Source of the DNA: Sambucus nigra
Lineage: Eukaryota > Streptophyta > Magnoliopsida > Dipsacales > Adoxaceae
Reading direction: 5' to 3'
DNA length: 64,000 nucleotides
Assembly (NCBI GenBank): GCA_949130495.1
Contig: OX422207.1
Span: forward strand, 712,910,456 to 712,974,455
The position numbers and the translations under genes were made by a program. Positions 23,981 through 35,052 of this stretch are shown in pieces; position 1 is the first letter of the stretch; every line of letters begins with the position of its first letter. The notes under the pieces were generated by a model. That model worked only from the letters and a program-made list of their open reading frames with translations. It was not told the DNA's origin and searched no databases.

Positions 23981-26190
23981 GACTACGTTGTGGGATGAAT
24001 TGATGGGTAGCCTGACGCGGCCATCATATGCGGCATAAGGTGATCGTTAGATGGCATGTTCGGCGAACTCTGTAAGGTAAACATTTCTAGTAAGAGTTCG
24101 AACAAATTGGCATTTTAACTGAAGTGAAGGTAACACATGACTTTATTATATTGACTATTTGATATTCTTAAATAATACTATTATATGCTTTATTAGTTTA
24201 TTTAAAGAACGTGTTACACGTCTTGTGTTCTAACTGGCAGGTCCTTTCCTGGAGAATAGTGGAATGATTTGGTTACTCGCATTAATGTGTTTAATGTCAA
24301 TTTCTAACATGATTGTTTGTTGATTAATATACAGAAACGGTGTAAGGGAATGGATCTTAAGGTTTGGATTCATGAATTTGGTTAAGTTTCTTATCTTACT
24401 TGAGTATAATGTTTGGTAGTTTTAGTTGTTTTCTATCTGTCCAATTAGTTTCTTTTTGTAGGCAATGGATCTTAAGGTTTAGTAGTACAATTTTATGTCG
24501 CCAAAATTGTTAAGCACTTTGCAAAACATTTATTCTTTTTTTATTTTTGTATGGAGGTGTCTTCATGCTTCTGCTTCATTATTTTTCTACTTCTTCACTC
24601 CCCTGCGGTTTAGACTCTCTTGCTGACTTGCTCTGTGTGATGGATTAAAGCTCTCCGGATGTGATTCAAACACTTCTTCTGGCAGGTCCCATATACCTAG
24701 ATCACTACATGATGCTGATGCAGTGATCTAGGTATCAAGTTTGCCGTAACAGACTATCACCATTAGTTTGTTGGTTATCAAGTTTTTTATTGAGTTTTTT
24801 TAGTGAATATATATATCAGTAATTTCTGTAATTTTACCTGCCAAGGCAGTTTTGATTTAAGTGCCTAAATCTCACCAGGTATATATGGTTTCTTGGAAGA
24901 TTTCTTTTTTTTACTAGGGGTTATTAAGGATGATGTGGTTGCAGTACTAAGGGATTTGTTTGGTGGTGCATACCACCTACTGTGATGATTTGGTACTTTA
25001 ATTATGGGGATCAACTCCGATATATTAAAATATATAAAGAAAAAATAAAGATTCATCTTTTTAGTCGGGGATCCTGCCCAACGCGATATAGTTAGTCCCT
25101 AATTGTGTGTGTTCGACTCTTGTTCCGTTACTCTATAAACATTTATAAATGTTGATATGTAGTAAAAAGTAACATACTCGAACCATTAAATTAAAAGTCT
25201 ATGGCAATCAGGTGTCAAAATGTGAAATTGAGGAGCAAATTTTCAATATCTTTTTTGGTTGTTCAACTTTTATTAGTCGTACTCGGACATTCGGAGTCTT
25301 TCTAGAGTTATAGAGTATTGACAAATTATATTTTCGACTTCTTCTATGGTAAAAAAATTAGTAGCAGAGAAATATACAAAAAGTAGTAAAGGAAGAGTCA
25401 GTTTACTTATCACAATAACCGAAAAATATTTAAGATTTTTGTTATTATTTTATCACATATCCAGGGTCAGTTTATTTATCTCAACTGATGAACTCCTTTA
25501 CAACTTGAGTGTTACTTTATATTAGGTCTATGATGGTTTGTGTGTTGATTTAAACGATGTAGTCGATTTAGTAACGTGGCATATTTGACATTAGGACTTT
25601 CTTTTAATTGATTGGATGAAATTTGTGGTCTTCATAATACTTTTTATTTGTAACATGGGCTTTATGATATTATCTTTTATCACGATCATTGTCTTTTCAA
25701 GCATGCTACCTATTCGACCACTAAGGGAACACATAACCGAAGGATAACGTTTCCCTTTGGGTGACACTTTATCCTATTCCCTATTTATATGCTTTTATGT
25801 TTACACAACTATAATGTTTTATTCGAGTAACATGGCTATATACTTTGTTGATAATTAATTATGTTATGTGATGTTTTATGATGTTTTTGTAGGTATTTGG
25901 TCCCATTTATTTGTGCTTTAGTAATCTGCTCCCCGTAATTTACATTATTTGTCACTTGGTCCTCAAAATAACTTTCCGAAATTCCTATCAATACTTTTTG
26001 GATTGGGCAAATGCTTATCTTCTTTTTAGTCAATATTATTTTCTTTGGCACACGGATTGGAGTCTGGATTAATTTCATTTCTTTTCATGTGGCAGGGACT
26101 CGATTAACTTCTACATGAGTAACGAAGGGCACGATTTGGTTCGAGTGTCACTACCCACGCGTAAAACAAACCAGACTGCTAAAACAGTAA
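23981..26190. other. Helitron A interior without recognised genes
   Basis: AT-rich, unique within the window. GCAG- and GTAAG-type splice-like motifs are frequent, as in captured intronic DNA, but I identify no exon until the PDR fragment. It holds one hairpin (24693-24735). Confidence 0.5.
24693..24735. repeat. 14-bp perfect inverted repeat (hairpin)
   Basis: ATACCTAGATCACT at 24693-24706 and its exact reverse complement AGTGATCTAGGTAT at 24722-24735, with a 15-base loop. Confidence 0.9.
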
Positions 26191-26415
26191 GTTTTCATGG
26201 ACAACATATCAACCAGTCTTGACAGTGTTACAAATTTTCAGATCATTAACTCAATTAGGCAATCAATCCGTATCTTCAACAAGACTGCTCTAATCTCTCT
26301 TCTGCAGCCGCCGCCCGAAACGTACATTCTCTTTGATGATATTGTTCTTATCTTAGAGGGCCACATTGCGAACAAAGGTTCATGAGAATTCGTTCTTCAC
26401 TTCTTTAAATATACA
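26191..26415 (+). pseudogene. captured PDR-type ABC transporter (ABCG) exon fragment
   Basis: PDR/ABCG proteins are plasma-membrane ATP-driven exporters. The frame from 26191 reads VFMDNISTSLDS, FQIINSIRQSIRI and ISLLQPPPETYILFDDIVLI, followed after a stop by EFVLHFFKY. This matches the first nucleotide-binding domain of plant PDR transporters from Walker B through the D-loop and switch region (family pattern LFMDEISTGLDSSTTFQI, then LLQPAPET-x-LFDDI). The Walker B glutamate is replaced by Asn (MDN for MDE) and the D-loop glycine by Ser, so even the intact part would be catalytically dead. Only about 70 codons of a protein usually near 1,400 residues are present. Lying inside a Helitron, it is best read as a captured exon. 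Confidence 0.85.
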
Positions 26416-26983
26416 CAGGTTTCAAATGTCCTGATTAATGATTTTTGCATTGCTAACATGAGTATATGATGTTGAAAAGGAACATGAAAATGATCATGTT
26501 ATTCAGATTGTTGATGAAAATAATCACTCTTACTCCCATACATAATGCTTAGGACCTAAAGCTTCATTTAAATAGTAAAATAACTACAATCCATATAAGA
26601 AGTTCAACTGTTTGTAGCATTTAACTGTTATCCATAACATTTAGTTTGATTATAAATAAACAGCAGGAGACTTAGTGCATAACTGGATAGCAGTTCAACT
26701 GTTATCGATTCATCTATAACATACATAAATAGATAACAGTTCATCTATAACATCCATAAAAACAGGGGCCCAATCTAATGGATGAAATGTCGAGTGACGA
26801 AGCCATTAAGGAAACACTAGATAAGGTAGCTAAGCTCATTTCCCATATCATCCATAAATATCACTTTGCTGAGTTCATAGTTTTCTCGATGTCTATTACA
26901 CACTTCATGTTAGAAACTTTAATTATAATCTGAGTTTTTTTAACTGAAATATATGAATTGTTCTTAATATGAATATGTTGACT

Positions 26984-27545
26984 CAATTAGCAAACTGGAT
27001 GAGCAACACATGGTCATTTCATGAGCAGATATGATTAGCAAATATATATTGCAGGTGTTTCTTGGGTATTTATATACACCTGTGCTCTTAAAAGTTTGGT
27101 CATGGTTGTAGCAACTATCAAATTCATGGGTGGTGCACTTGAGTTTTCTTTTTGCAGTTTTCTTTAAAACATCATCCACATGGAAGTACTTGATAAGATT
27201 CTGGTTTTTAAGTAAGTGAATAGCTCCAAAAAAAATGTCTTTTTGAGAGTTGCTATATCCATTTCATTGTTTCATTTATCATCAGCAATGTCCGTTTGAT
27301 TTCTAAGATGAATAACTATTCATTCATGTTTTTTCCTCTTCTATTTTTTGCAATTGCTTTAATAAACCTCTATATTCCTGTTCTATTAATCAAACATCTC
27401 TGTATCTGATGCTAGATGTTTCAGTGGTGGTGGAGTTGGATTACTTCGCCAATTAGCATACTGGATGAGCAACACATGGTCATTTCATCAGCAGATATGT
27501 ATTGCAGGTGTTTCACAGGTATTTTATACACCCGTTCTCTTTTAA
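26984..27545 (+). repeat. pair of about 100-bp coding-like duplicates
   Basis: 26984-27092 and 27450-27545 share AATTAGCAWACTGGATGAGC, AACACATGGTCATTTCAT, GCAGATATG, ATTGCAGGTGTTTC and a TATACACC(C/T)G block; the first copy has a 12-bp insertion. In one frame the second copy reads LRQLAYWMSNTWSFHQQ, which looks like real coding sequence. I cannot name the family; the YW-x-SNT words faintly recall plant myosin XI tails, but that is too weak for a call. The 370 bp between the copies and the 600 bp after them show nothing I recognise. Confidence 0.55.
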
Positions 27546-28168
27546 GAACTTCAATTATTCACCAAGGATTTGAGTATTGTTTTATAGCAAAGAAAGTTGA
27601 AATAAGAGGTTATGCGTAAACAGAAAGAACAGAGATATTCTTCCAGTTCTTCTATAGAGATAGAAAAGGCTAAATTAAAGGCCCATTATATATTAATCCA
27701 TTTGTAATGGTTGAAAACATTTACTTGGATGCTTGGTGTAACTTTCTTAAGAGTAAATTTATCCCTATTAAAATTTAGGTTATTTTTATTTCAATCCATT
27801 GTTTACACACCCAACTTTTATTAAACCTACGATAACTGGTTGAAATTTTATTTACTGAAATTCTATTAGTAAATAGTTAATTGCTTTGATCCATACATAT
27901 AGATCCAAAGGAAGTAACAGAGTTTCGAAATTCTATATTTGGTAGGCGCTCTTTGTTTCTTTGAAATTCTTTCTTTGTTTTGCATTTTTTTTGCTCATAG
28001 GACTTTGAAGTGACATGAAAAGTTGCGATTGAAAGAAAATGAAGTTGAAGATACGTGGTAATCTATAAAAAGGTATATAATTTCTCGAAGAGTTATTTGT
28101 TAGATATGATTAGTAATGAATGAATATTTAATTGCTTTGAATATTAGATTTTGGGCACCTGATATTGG

Positions 28169-31100
28169 TGTGACACCCGGCCTAATAAAATACCAGGAAA
28201 CCACTCCTGTACCAAATTAAAACCGGAGTCGTATATGGATCATTCTTAGCATCACTGTCGAAAACCGATTTAATTACTAATAACCATTTTAGGCTGGCAT
28301 CAAAATTTTATTTAACTAATCTTTTAAACAAATTTAATCAATTAAAACATTCACACAGTTTATATAAATGAAACTGGAAAGAGATAAAATAACCGAACAC
28401 TCGGTTCAAATATAATACTACCAAATCGAATGCCGCACTAAAAGGCGGTGAAAAAACAAACAAATACAATTGGGCTTTCGGCCCGAAAGTAACTACAATG
28501 CTTCCTATCTAGATCATAAGAATAGAGGCGTCCAAAAATAAACCTGCATGCATCCACAGCTGGTGCAGCAAGCGTCTGACTCGAAGGAATCGTCATCCAG
28601 GCGTCCCTGTGTCTGGACACTTAAGTGTATATATATATAGAAAAAGAGAGGAAAAGTAGATAAACGGGGCAGAGCCCGAGTTGTGAAAATATTTAGTAAG
28701 TGTATAAATGCTTTATTAAAAAAATACGTTGTATCTCATATTTAAGGTTATATCGCACTCCCATGAGATACCCCTCACCTCTCTTCTAATAGTGCACACC
28801 TAACGTCTCCCTTTAAACATCCTAGTCAAGCTAGTCTGCCTAAATAATCCATACCCCCAAACTCTAAAAAATCCTAAGCAAATCAAGTACTAAGGGTTAA
28901 ACTTCTCCCCAGTCTCGACACTGTGCCGTGTTCATGTGTGAGGTGTCTCGCGAAGCAAATTCCAAACAAGGAACCCCCCCCCCTCCCGATACACTACTAC
29001 TTGGCATGGTCGATCGTCGAGATCCATTAGACCCTCGGTACACAACATATATATATATATATATATATACTCATATAAGAAGAACCCAAAACTAGAGCAC
29101 TAAGGGTTAAACTTCTCCCCAGTCTCAACACTAAGCCATGTTCATGCGTGGGGTGTCTCACGAAGCTAAATCCAAACAAGTAACCCCCCTGATACACTAT
29201 TACTTGGCAAGGTTGATCGTCGAGATCCATTAGACCCTCAGTACTCAACTTATATATATACTCATATAAATACATATACATAACATACTCATTTTATTTT
29301 CCATATCACAATTTAAGTCCGGATAAAATCTCTCGTAATGAGAATTTCTTTCATATTTCAATTTATCTCTTTACTCTAACAGAGATATAATATCTTGTTC
29401 TCATGCACAAGTAATATACTATACACACCAGTATAATAACCATCCCAATGAGATATAACTCGAGGATGCGGCCTTTCAATGATATCAACTTCCAGGGCAT
29501 CACTCACATACCATCCTAGGGACCAGCGGTCGGACTCAATATCACCGACATCGCGGTCAAAAATCACAACATCTGGGAAGCGATCATAGTTCCTCCCCGA
29601 AAGTGAGACGAAACAAACCCACCACGTCTCACCCCTAATAAAAGTCACATAATATAAAAATGGACGCTATGACCTGGGGACTATACGCTCCCTTCTCCTC
29701 AAGCCAGGGGCCTCACCCACATCGCGCAACTTCCCATGATAGCATTAGAGGGGGTATGCTTCACATATATATATACCATCCACACATAGATATATATACA
29801 TATCTGTATCATATAATATATATACTTTAATCACATAGTATATATTATATTCCACATTGTTCCTCAAATATATATAAATGGCCATAATTGCCAATCACAC
29901 ATAACAATGGCCAATAATCCCAAAGATTCTCATAAATAATAATATTCGAGTATTCGCACACTCATGATACTAAACTCAAAAGTATTCCCTCACTTGATAA
30001 ATAACTTGTACCTTATTCACACTTAAGGATTTATATAATTTCTCCAACTATACCAATTCACACTAAGTAAATACTCATTTTCCCAAATTCATCTTAATAG
30101 TCTCGCAGGATATACTCAACCACAATCGATATAATTATGTTTTCTACGCGCATAATTATATAAGCCTAAATGCCCACTGAAATTATCCCAAGAAATATTC
30201 GTCACCAAACACCCTTAATTTAAATAGGTTGTGGATTCCATTTCCACGAACCAAAGGACTACAATTAGTCCAATTAATAATTTAGAGGTCCTCAGTCTAT
30301 TTTAGGAACCCCAAACCTTTAATTTCTCACTTTATTAATTTTCGTCCAAACCAACCCTTTTGCGACACACATTTTTACACTCTCCAAATCCCAATTGTAA
30401 TTCCCTCGAATCATTAGGAATACATTCCCCTAGGTGAATATTTATTTCCTCAAATAAATAAGCCAAAAACCATAAAAGTGGGAATCTATCCCATATAAAC
30501 ATCACAAGCCGAAATTACACAAATTCCTGCTTGATCGATCAAGCTGGGCAGCTTCTTCTCTGGCCCCTATTTCGGCCATTAACCAACCTCCAAGCTTTGT
30601 TTCCTTTTATACCACCAACATCTAACTACACCCAACTAAATATACACAACGGAAATAGGTTCTCGACGTCCTAAAACCAAAAATCAACCATTAATTTCTA
30701 TTATTTTCTAAGTTTCTCCAATTTCATAATTTTCGGGATTTACCCATTAAACTTCCGAAAAACCCATTTAATCCACGAAAAACCAGCCCAAAATTTTTAG
30801 GGTTTGTTATTACCAACTATGATATGAGATTTATGCTCAAAATCAAGTAAAGCAAGTAAACACTTGCCTGGAGGATAAAATCCGACGATCCCGAGTCGAA
30901 TCCCGCAGAGTTTGGCCAGGAAATCCTTTTTCTCTCCTCTTTCTCCCTTTCTTTCTTCTGTTCTTCCTTTCTCTCCTTTTTCTTTCATTTCTCCCACTGT
31001 CCCGTGTCTTATATAGGAGAGAATAAGGGCTTATCCCTTTAAAACTCAAAAATGACTCGTTTACTCAATTACGAATCCCTATTAATCCAAAAATTCCCAA

Positions 31101-31451
31101 AACTCAATTACGACCTCTAGATACTCTATTCTGACTATCTCAGGAATTTTGAGACTCACCGCGCACTCGAAATCTCCATCCGAGGTACTTGACTGCAAAT
31201 CACTAATTTAACCCCGCACAACTTAATGCGGTATTCCCATTAAAAATAATATCCTTTTTCGCTTTACCCAGCTGCGACATATAGTTAAAATACTCAGACT
31301 TATTTACTTAATCCCAAAAGTAAATATAACACTCATCGAAAATCATCTAGTCCTCGAAAACTCCAAAATTTACTATTCATGACAATTCTTAAATTTCCAA
31401 ATTACACTGAATTATGAATTTTATTTATCCCCAAAAGTGCGGGGTGTTACA
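28169..31451 (+). mobile_element. solo LTR, 3.28 kb
   Basis: It begins TGTGACACCCGGCC and ends GCGGGGTGTTACA, the TG...CA termini of a class of large plant Ty3/gypsy LTRs. Flanks are ATTGG (28164-28168) and GTTGG (31452-31456), a 5-bp target duplication with one change. No primer site, polypurine tract or coding domain lies inside, so it is a solo LTR left by LTR-LTR recombination. A promoter-like TTATATAGG occurs near 31009. AT microsatellites occur near 29046-29068 and 29250. Short minus-strand frames inside it have no similarity I recognise. Confidence 0.75.
28888..29275. repeat. about 200-bp imperfect tandem duplication inside the solo LTR
   Basis: Both units carry CTAAGGGTTAAACTTCTCC, CCAGTCTC(G/A)ACACT, TGATACACTA-type and GTCGAGATCCATTAGACCCT words. 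They start near 28888 and 29099 and end in TA microsatellites. Confidence 0.88.
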
Positions 31452-32556
31452 GTTGGTAAACTGAAATCAGTTCATTCTTAATATTGTGTTCATTCTTAGA
31501 ATTAATAACCGAGTAGTTCACCGATCGTTACCAACCCCAATAGTAAAATAATCTCCTGGTAGTAGGTGGGTAACACTCTAAACACACAGTAAGAAGCTAG
31601 TTTGTTGGGCTTCACGTCATAAAAGGCCAGCTGGGGAATACGAGGCACTGGCCGGAAGACTCAATCTACGAGTCCAAGAACACGATCATCGGGTATGTTT
31701 CTCTACCTCGCAGACTGTTGGGTTGACCGAAATTCTTGAAGCCTAATCAACTGGTCCATTAGGACCCTCGAAGGAGATTTAATTTGGAGGCTGGAACACA
31801 TCATGCCAAAGCTTATACTAATTGTTAATACTTTATTTTTGTAGGTTGTCTTGCAGAGAGGTGAAACATGTTCATTCAAAGCTTATATAACTGTTATTAT
31901 TTATACTAACTATTTTTTTAGATAGAATCCGAAAGGTGAGTTACACACAAACACAGTGACACACACATGGTTATGTTTTTATATTTGACTTTTGATTTTT
32001 TGTCGTGTTTATGTCACACATCGATACATTCGATCTCCTTTGTTCATAACTGTTCTTTTTAATGTAATTTAGATTTATTGTTATTTTTGTTTAAAAAGTA
32101 CTATTATTGTGTTCATCAAAACATGGTCTATGTTTTTCATGTTATCGAGTTTGTGTTTGTCGATGGTGATAACAATGCAAAGTAAGATAATTTTTTCTTT
32201 TTTTTTGTTTAGTTTAAAAGTAAAACATAGTCCACTTATAAATAATGTAGTTCAATTGGATTGGATACACTGAAGGTAAGTAGTGTATGTTTGTAAGGGG
32301 TTAACAATTATGTACTTGATTTAATTTTGTGTCGTTGGAATATGCATGTATAGGTAAATTAATTCAAATTTTTAATTTTATTATAATTTGCTCTGTTTGG
32401 TTCAAAAATTCCCAATTGTGCCATTGGAATAATATTCATGTAGTAGGTAAATTGATTCAAATTTACAAGTTTATTTTACTTTCCCTTTTGATGTGCATGT
32501 GTGCTTACATTATATAATGATTTTTTACAAATTTGTAAGTTTTTTTTACCGCTGCA
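31452..32556. other. Helitron A distal interior
   Basis: No recognised domain. It includes an imperfect 90-bp tandem duplication near 32331-32490 (TTGGAATA...GTAGGTAAATT(A/G)ATTCAAATTT). The last bases before the AHL fragment form a pyrimidine tract ending in CTGCAG, a splice-acceptor shape. Confidence 0.5.
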
Positions 32557-32735
32557 GGTCCAGTTCAGGTGACTGTTGGGACATTTCTGATTGATAACAA
32601 GAAGGATGTAGCTGCCGGGGTTAAAGGTGATGCTTCGGCAAACATGTTTCCTTCACCGGTTCCAAGTGTAAACTTTCTACTGGGGTTGAAGGGTGGAAGA
32701 ATCGCTGTGATGTCACCAGTTCCAAGTGTAAACTT
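32557..32735 (+). pseudogene. captured AHL (AT-hook, PPC-domain) exon fragment
   Basis: AHL proteins are nuclear AT-hook DNA-binding proteins with a C-terminal PPC domain. Just after a T-rich tract ending in CTGCAG the frame reads GPVQVTVGTFLIDNKKD, then AGVKGDASANMFPSPVPSVN. This corresponds to the end of the PPC domain and start of the C-terminal tail in plant AHLs (pattern GPVQV-x-VGSF followed by a charged tail). The exon starts inside a Gly codon, so the intron would be phase 1. The SPVPSVNF block with its DNA (CCGGTTCCAAGTGTAAACTTT) is partly repeated at about 32657 and 32718, a local duplication. Upstream exons with the AT-hook are absent. Captured fragment; expression unknown. Confidence 0.72.
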
Positions 32736-33120
32736 TCGTGTGTATTATTTTGCTTTCAATTGTATAAAAGTTGTATGTATTATTTGAATTTGAGTTTTTG
32801 TATCGATTTAGACACTATTCTAAGTACTTCTTTAATATATGGTGGAATTATAAGTCGTTTTGGAGTATTTCTTATCAATTTTTTGCATGATGGTTTGAGG
32901 CTATGGGTTATGGATTTTCGGACACTGGAATCAAATAGGGGTATTGGGAAAATTTGTATCATCCTTTTTATCCTTTTTTTCCAGGGCTATTTTTATTCAG
33001 AATTCAAATCTTTATATTGACACGACATGAGGACTTAGATGTACAATCATGTTGGGAAATGAAATTTTTGTCATTTAGCAATTGTGTATTTTTGAGATTT
33101 TTGCCGTCTTACGATTACGT

Positions 33121-33166
33121 ACTTTGGAAATTTTTGTCGTGCCTTCAGGCACGGGCATTCCGCCAG
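33121..33166 (+). mobile_element. Helitron 3' terminus (hairpin plus CCAG end)
   Basis: The hairpin GTGCCTTCAGGCAC is followed by GGGCATTCCGCCAG and then T. Helitrons end in a short GC-rich hairpin about 10 bp before CTAG and insert before T; here CTAG is CCAG, a single change. The upstream word TACGTACTTTGGAAATTTTT is shared with the other Helitron ends in the window. Confidence 0.8.
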
Positions 33167-33737
33167 TCTATATAATAAGAAGTAGAATTTTATTTACTAT
33201 TCCACAAGTTAATAAGCTAATTAGGGGCTAGGATTAAACCAACAATGCAAGAATCCAATGGTTGAAATTAAAATACCCCTTTTACTATTTTTTCCCCTCA
33301 AATATTTGGTTCCCCCCTCTTTTAAGACACTGATTCGTATCGAATATTGTATATTTCCACCTGTTATCCTTATGCATTCTAGCGCTTTTACGGTCCTAAA
33401 TGCCTATAATTATGCTCATTAACCAGACGACCTTGGAGTTGGATAGATACATGTTTTGCAGGGGTTATTTGTGCTTTTGTAGGTATTGGAACGCTAAAAG
33501 TGAGGATCCGTTGCATTTCGGAGAAGTTTCGTCGCTGGACGCTACTTCAAGGGCATTTTAGTCAATTCACATTTCTTATTCGGCTCTTGGAAATTCCACG
33601 GATGCGTAGTTCATTGAGTTAGCATTGCGTGGCCGTAAACGGTGCGTCGTTTGGAGTTCGGACGAAGAAGCTAGGCTCGTTTCCGTAATGGACCTTTTCC
33701 CCCTCATCATGGACCAAATGCAGCCTGAAAACAGAGT

Positions 33738-33856
33738 ACCGGTCGACCGCGTACAAGGGACCGGTCGACCGCGGTTTCAACTTTTGCCGTGGGAAGGAGA
33801 CAGTATGCTTTGGCTTAAGGGACCGGTCGACCGCGCCCCTGCGACCGGTCGACCGG
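33738..33856. promoter_or_regulatory. four CGGTCGACCG palindromes in U3
   Basis: GGTCGACC cores at 33741, 33763, 33825 and 33847; the last lies in the perfect 14-bp palindrome ACCGGTCGACCGGT. All four recur in the 3' LTR (about 38662-38775). They lie 65-185 bp upstream of the TATA box, so they may be factor-binding or CpG-methylation sites; this role is inference. Confidence 0.6.
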
Positions 33857-33920
33857 TAATGCCAGATATTTTGGGCACTTTCCTCTTTCTTTCCTTTTTC
33901 CCTTATCTTTTCCCACTTAC

Positions 33921-33928
33921 TATATAAG
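33921..33928 (+). promoter_or_regulatory. LTR TATA box
   Basis: TATATAAG downstream of a pyrimidine-rich stretch. The same box is at 38842-38849 in the 3' LTR. It is the expected U3 promoter of the element. Confidence 0.7.
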
Positions 33929-34860
33929 GGTTTTTTGTTGTAATAATCAGATATTCAGTAGATAAAACGTTTTTAGGTTAGAATAGCTTAGGTTTTGAGG
34001 GTTTTGAAGAGTTCTTCTTCAATTGTTCTTGGATTGACACACTTTTGGATTGAATGTTGCACTATTCATCATCCCCTCCATTTATATAGTTTGTATTTCC
34101 TTCTTTCTTGCCTTGATAGTTAGATTTACATGCTTTGTTAATTAGATTCACATGCTTTCTTTAATCGCTTTCTAGGTAGATTTATCGCGTTTATTTACCG
34201 CGTTTATTTATCGCGTTTTTAACATGCTTTCTAGCTAATTTAAATTAGGTTGTGCTTATATTTAACTCACTCGAGTTGACGCGTTGCTTTGCTTTGGTGA
34301 TGGAGTTTACGGGTCTATTTCGGGTGCGTTGTCCTAGTTATTACGCCTAGGAGATTTGACGGGGCATATCATGTATGTCCCGTGCTTACGACCTTTCGCG
34401 CGTAATTTCCGGGATATTTGTTGACGCCAAAATCTTATTAGGCTTTTATGATGATTTAGGGCGTAACAACCCTTGATTTAATTAACTGTCGAAACGAGAT
34501 GCATTTGTAATAACTCGTCGACCCATGTAACCATTTTATACTAATTAACTCGGGTGAGGGATATTCGACGCAACCTATAGTTTTACTCGCTTTCATAATC
34601 TAGTTTCAATACCATTTGCCTAGTTAATCATTTACCTTTATGCATCTTTTCTTTTAGTTTGTAATCATCTTTTACACTTTTATTTCGGAATATTAAACCA
34701 CTTAAATTCTAACAACTTGTCCCTGTGGATTCTCGATACCCGACTTACCGCTGTGTTTGCCTCGCAAGTGTAGTAGTAACTTAGGTTTTTGTATTGAGTT
34801 GGCGAAACGAAAACAACGATTAGCGTCTTTACACGCGCTACTTTTCGCACTCGATCAAAA

Positions 34861-34879
34861 TGGCGCCGTTGCCGGGGAC
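34861..34879 (+). promoter_or_regulatory. primer-binding site (tRNA-Asp type)
   Basis: TGGCGCCGTTGCCGGGGAC starts 3 bp after the 5' LTR. It is complementary to the 3' end of plant tRNA-Asp (ending CCCCGGCAACGGCGCCA), the primer used by Athila-type elements. Confidence 0.88.
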
Positions 34880-35052
34880 TAGTTTGTTTTAGACTTTATT
34901 TGATTTATTATTTCATAGTATTTTCTTTCTATTTGTATTATTTGCTAATATTTTGTAGGACTTCCACATTTGAGCACTTAGAAACGCTCGAATTCTTTTC
35001 GCGCGCACTTACTTCGTGGAATCCGCCACTTCGAGCCATTTTTGGGGTAAGC

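Larger units (their letters stand above)
20814..33166 (+). mobile_element. Helitron A (about 12.4 kb, with captured gene fragments)
   Basis: The right end is a well-formed Helitron 3' terminus (see 33121-33166). The left 3.17 kb, from TAGGGGCCAGG at 20814 to about 23980, is duplicated in the next unit (33222-42814 minus an insertion). The left tip lacks the canonical TC start and abuts a TA microsatellite of the chromovirus LTR, so it may be truncated. No Rep or helicase frame is present, as in non-autonomous Helitrons. The interior carries a LINE scrap, PDR and AHL gene fragments and a solo LTR. Extent as a single element is inference. Confidence 0.55.
33331..34857 (+). repeat. 5' LTR of the non-autonomous element
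   Basis: 1527 bp from TGATTCGTATCG to CACTCGATCA. It has a 26-bp excess over the 3' LTR, made of two 13-bp units of the form GTTTATTTAYCGC near 34189-34214. The U3 region carries four GGTCGACC palindromes and a TATATAAG box. Confidence 0.95.

Noticed and set aside
30797..31049. Lys/Arg/Glu-rich minus-strand frames
   Set aside because: They arise from a CTTTCTCTCC-type pyrimidine tract in the solo LTR, and two overlapping frames show the same composition.
34900..35052. Upstream ATG of the acidic ORF as the true start
   Set aside because: The added 51 residues translate a T-rich leader that resembles an intron end (TTTTGTAG) and would add an odd hydrophobic stretch; the ATG at 35053 fits better, though the longer form cannot be excluded.
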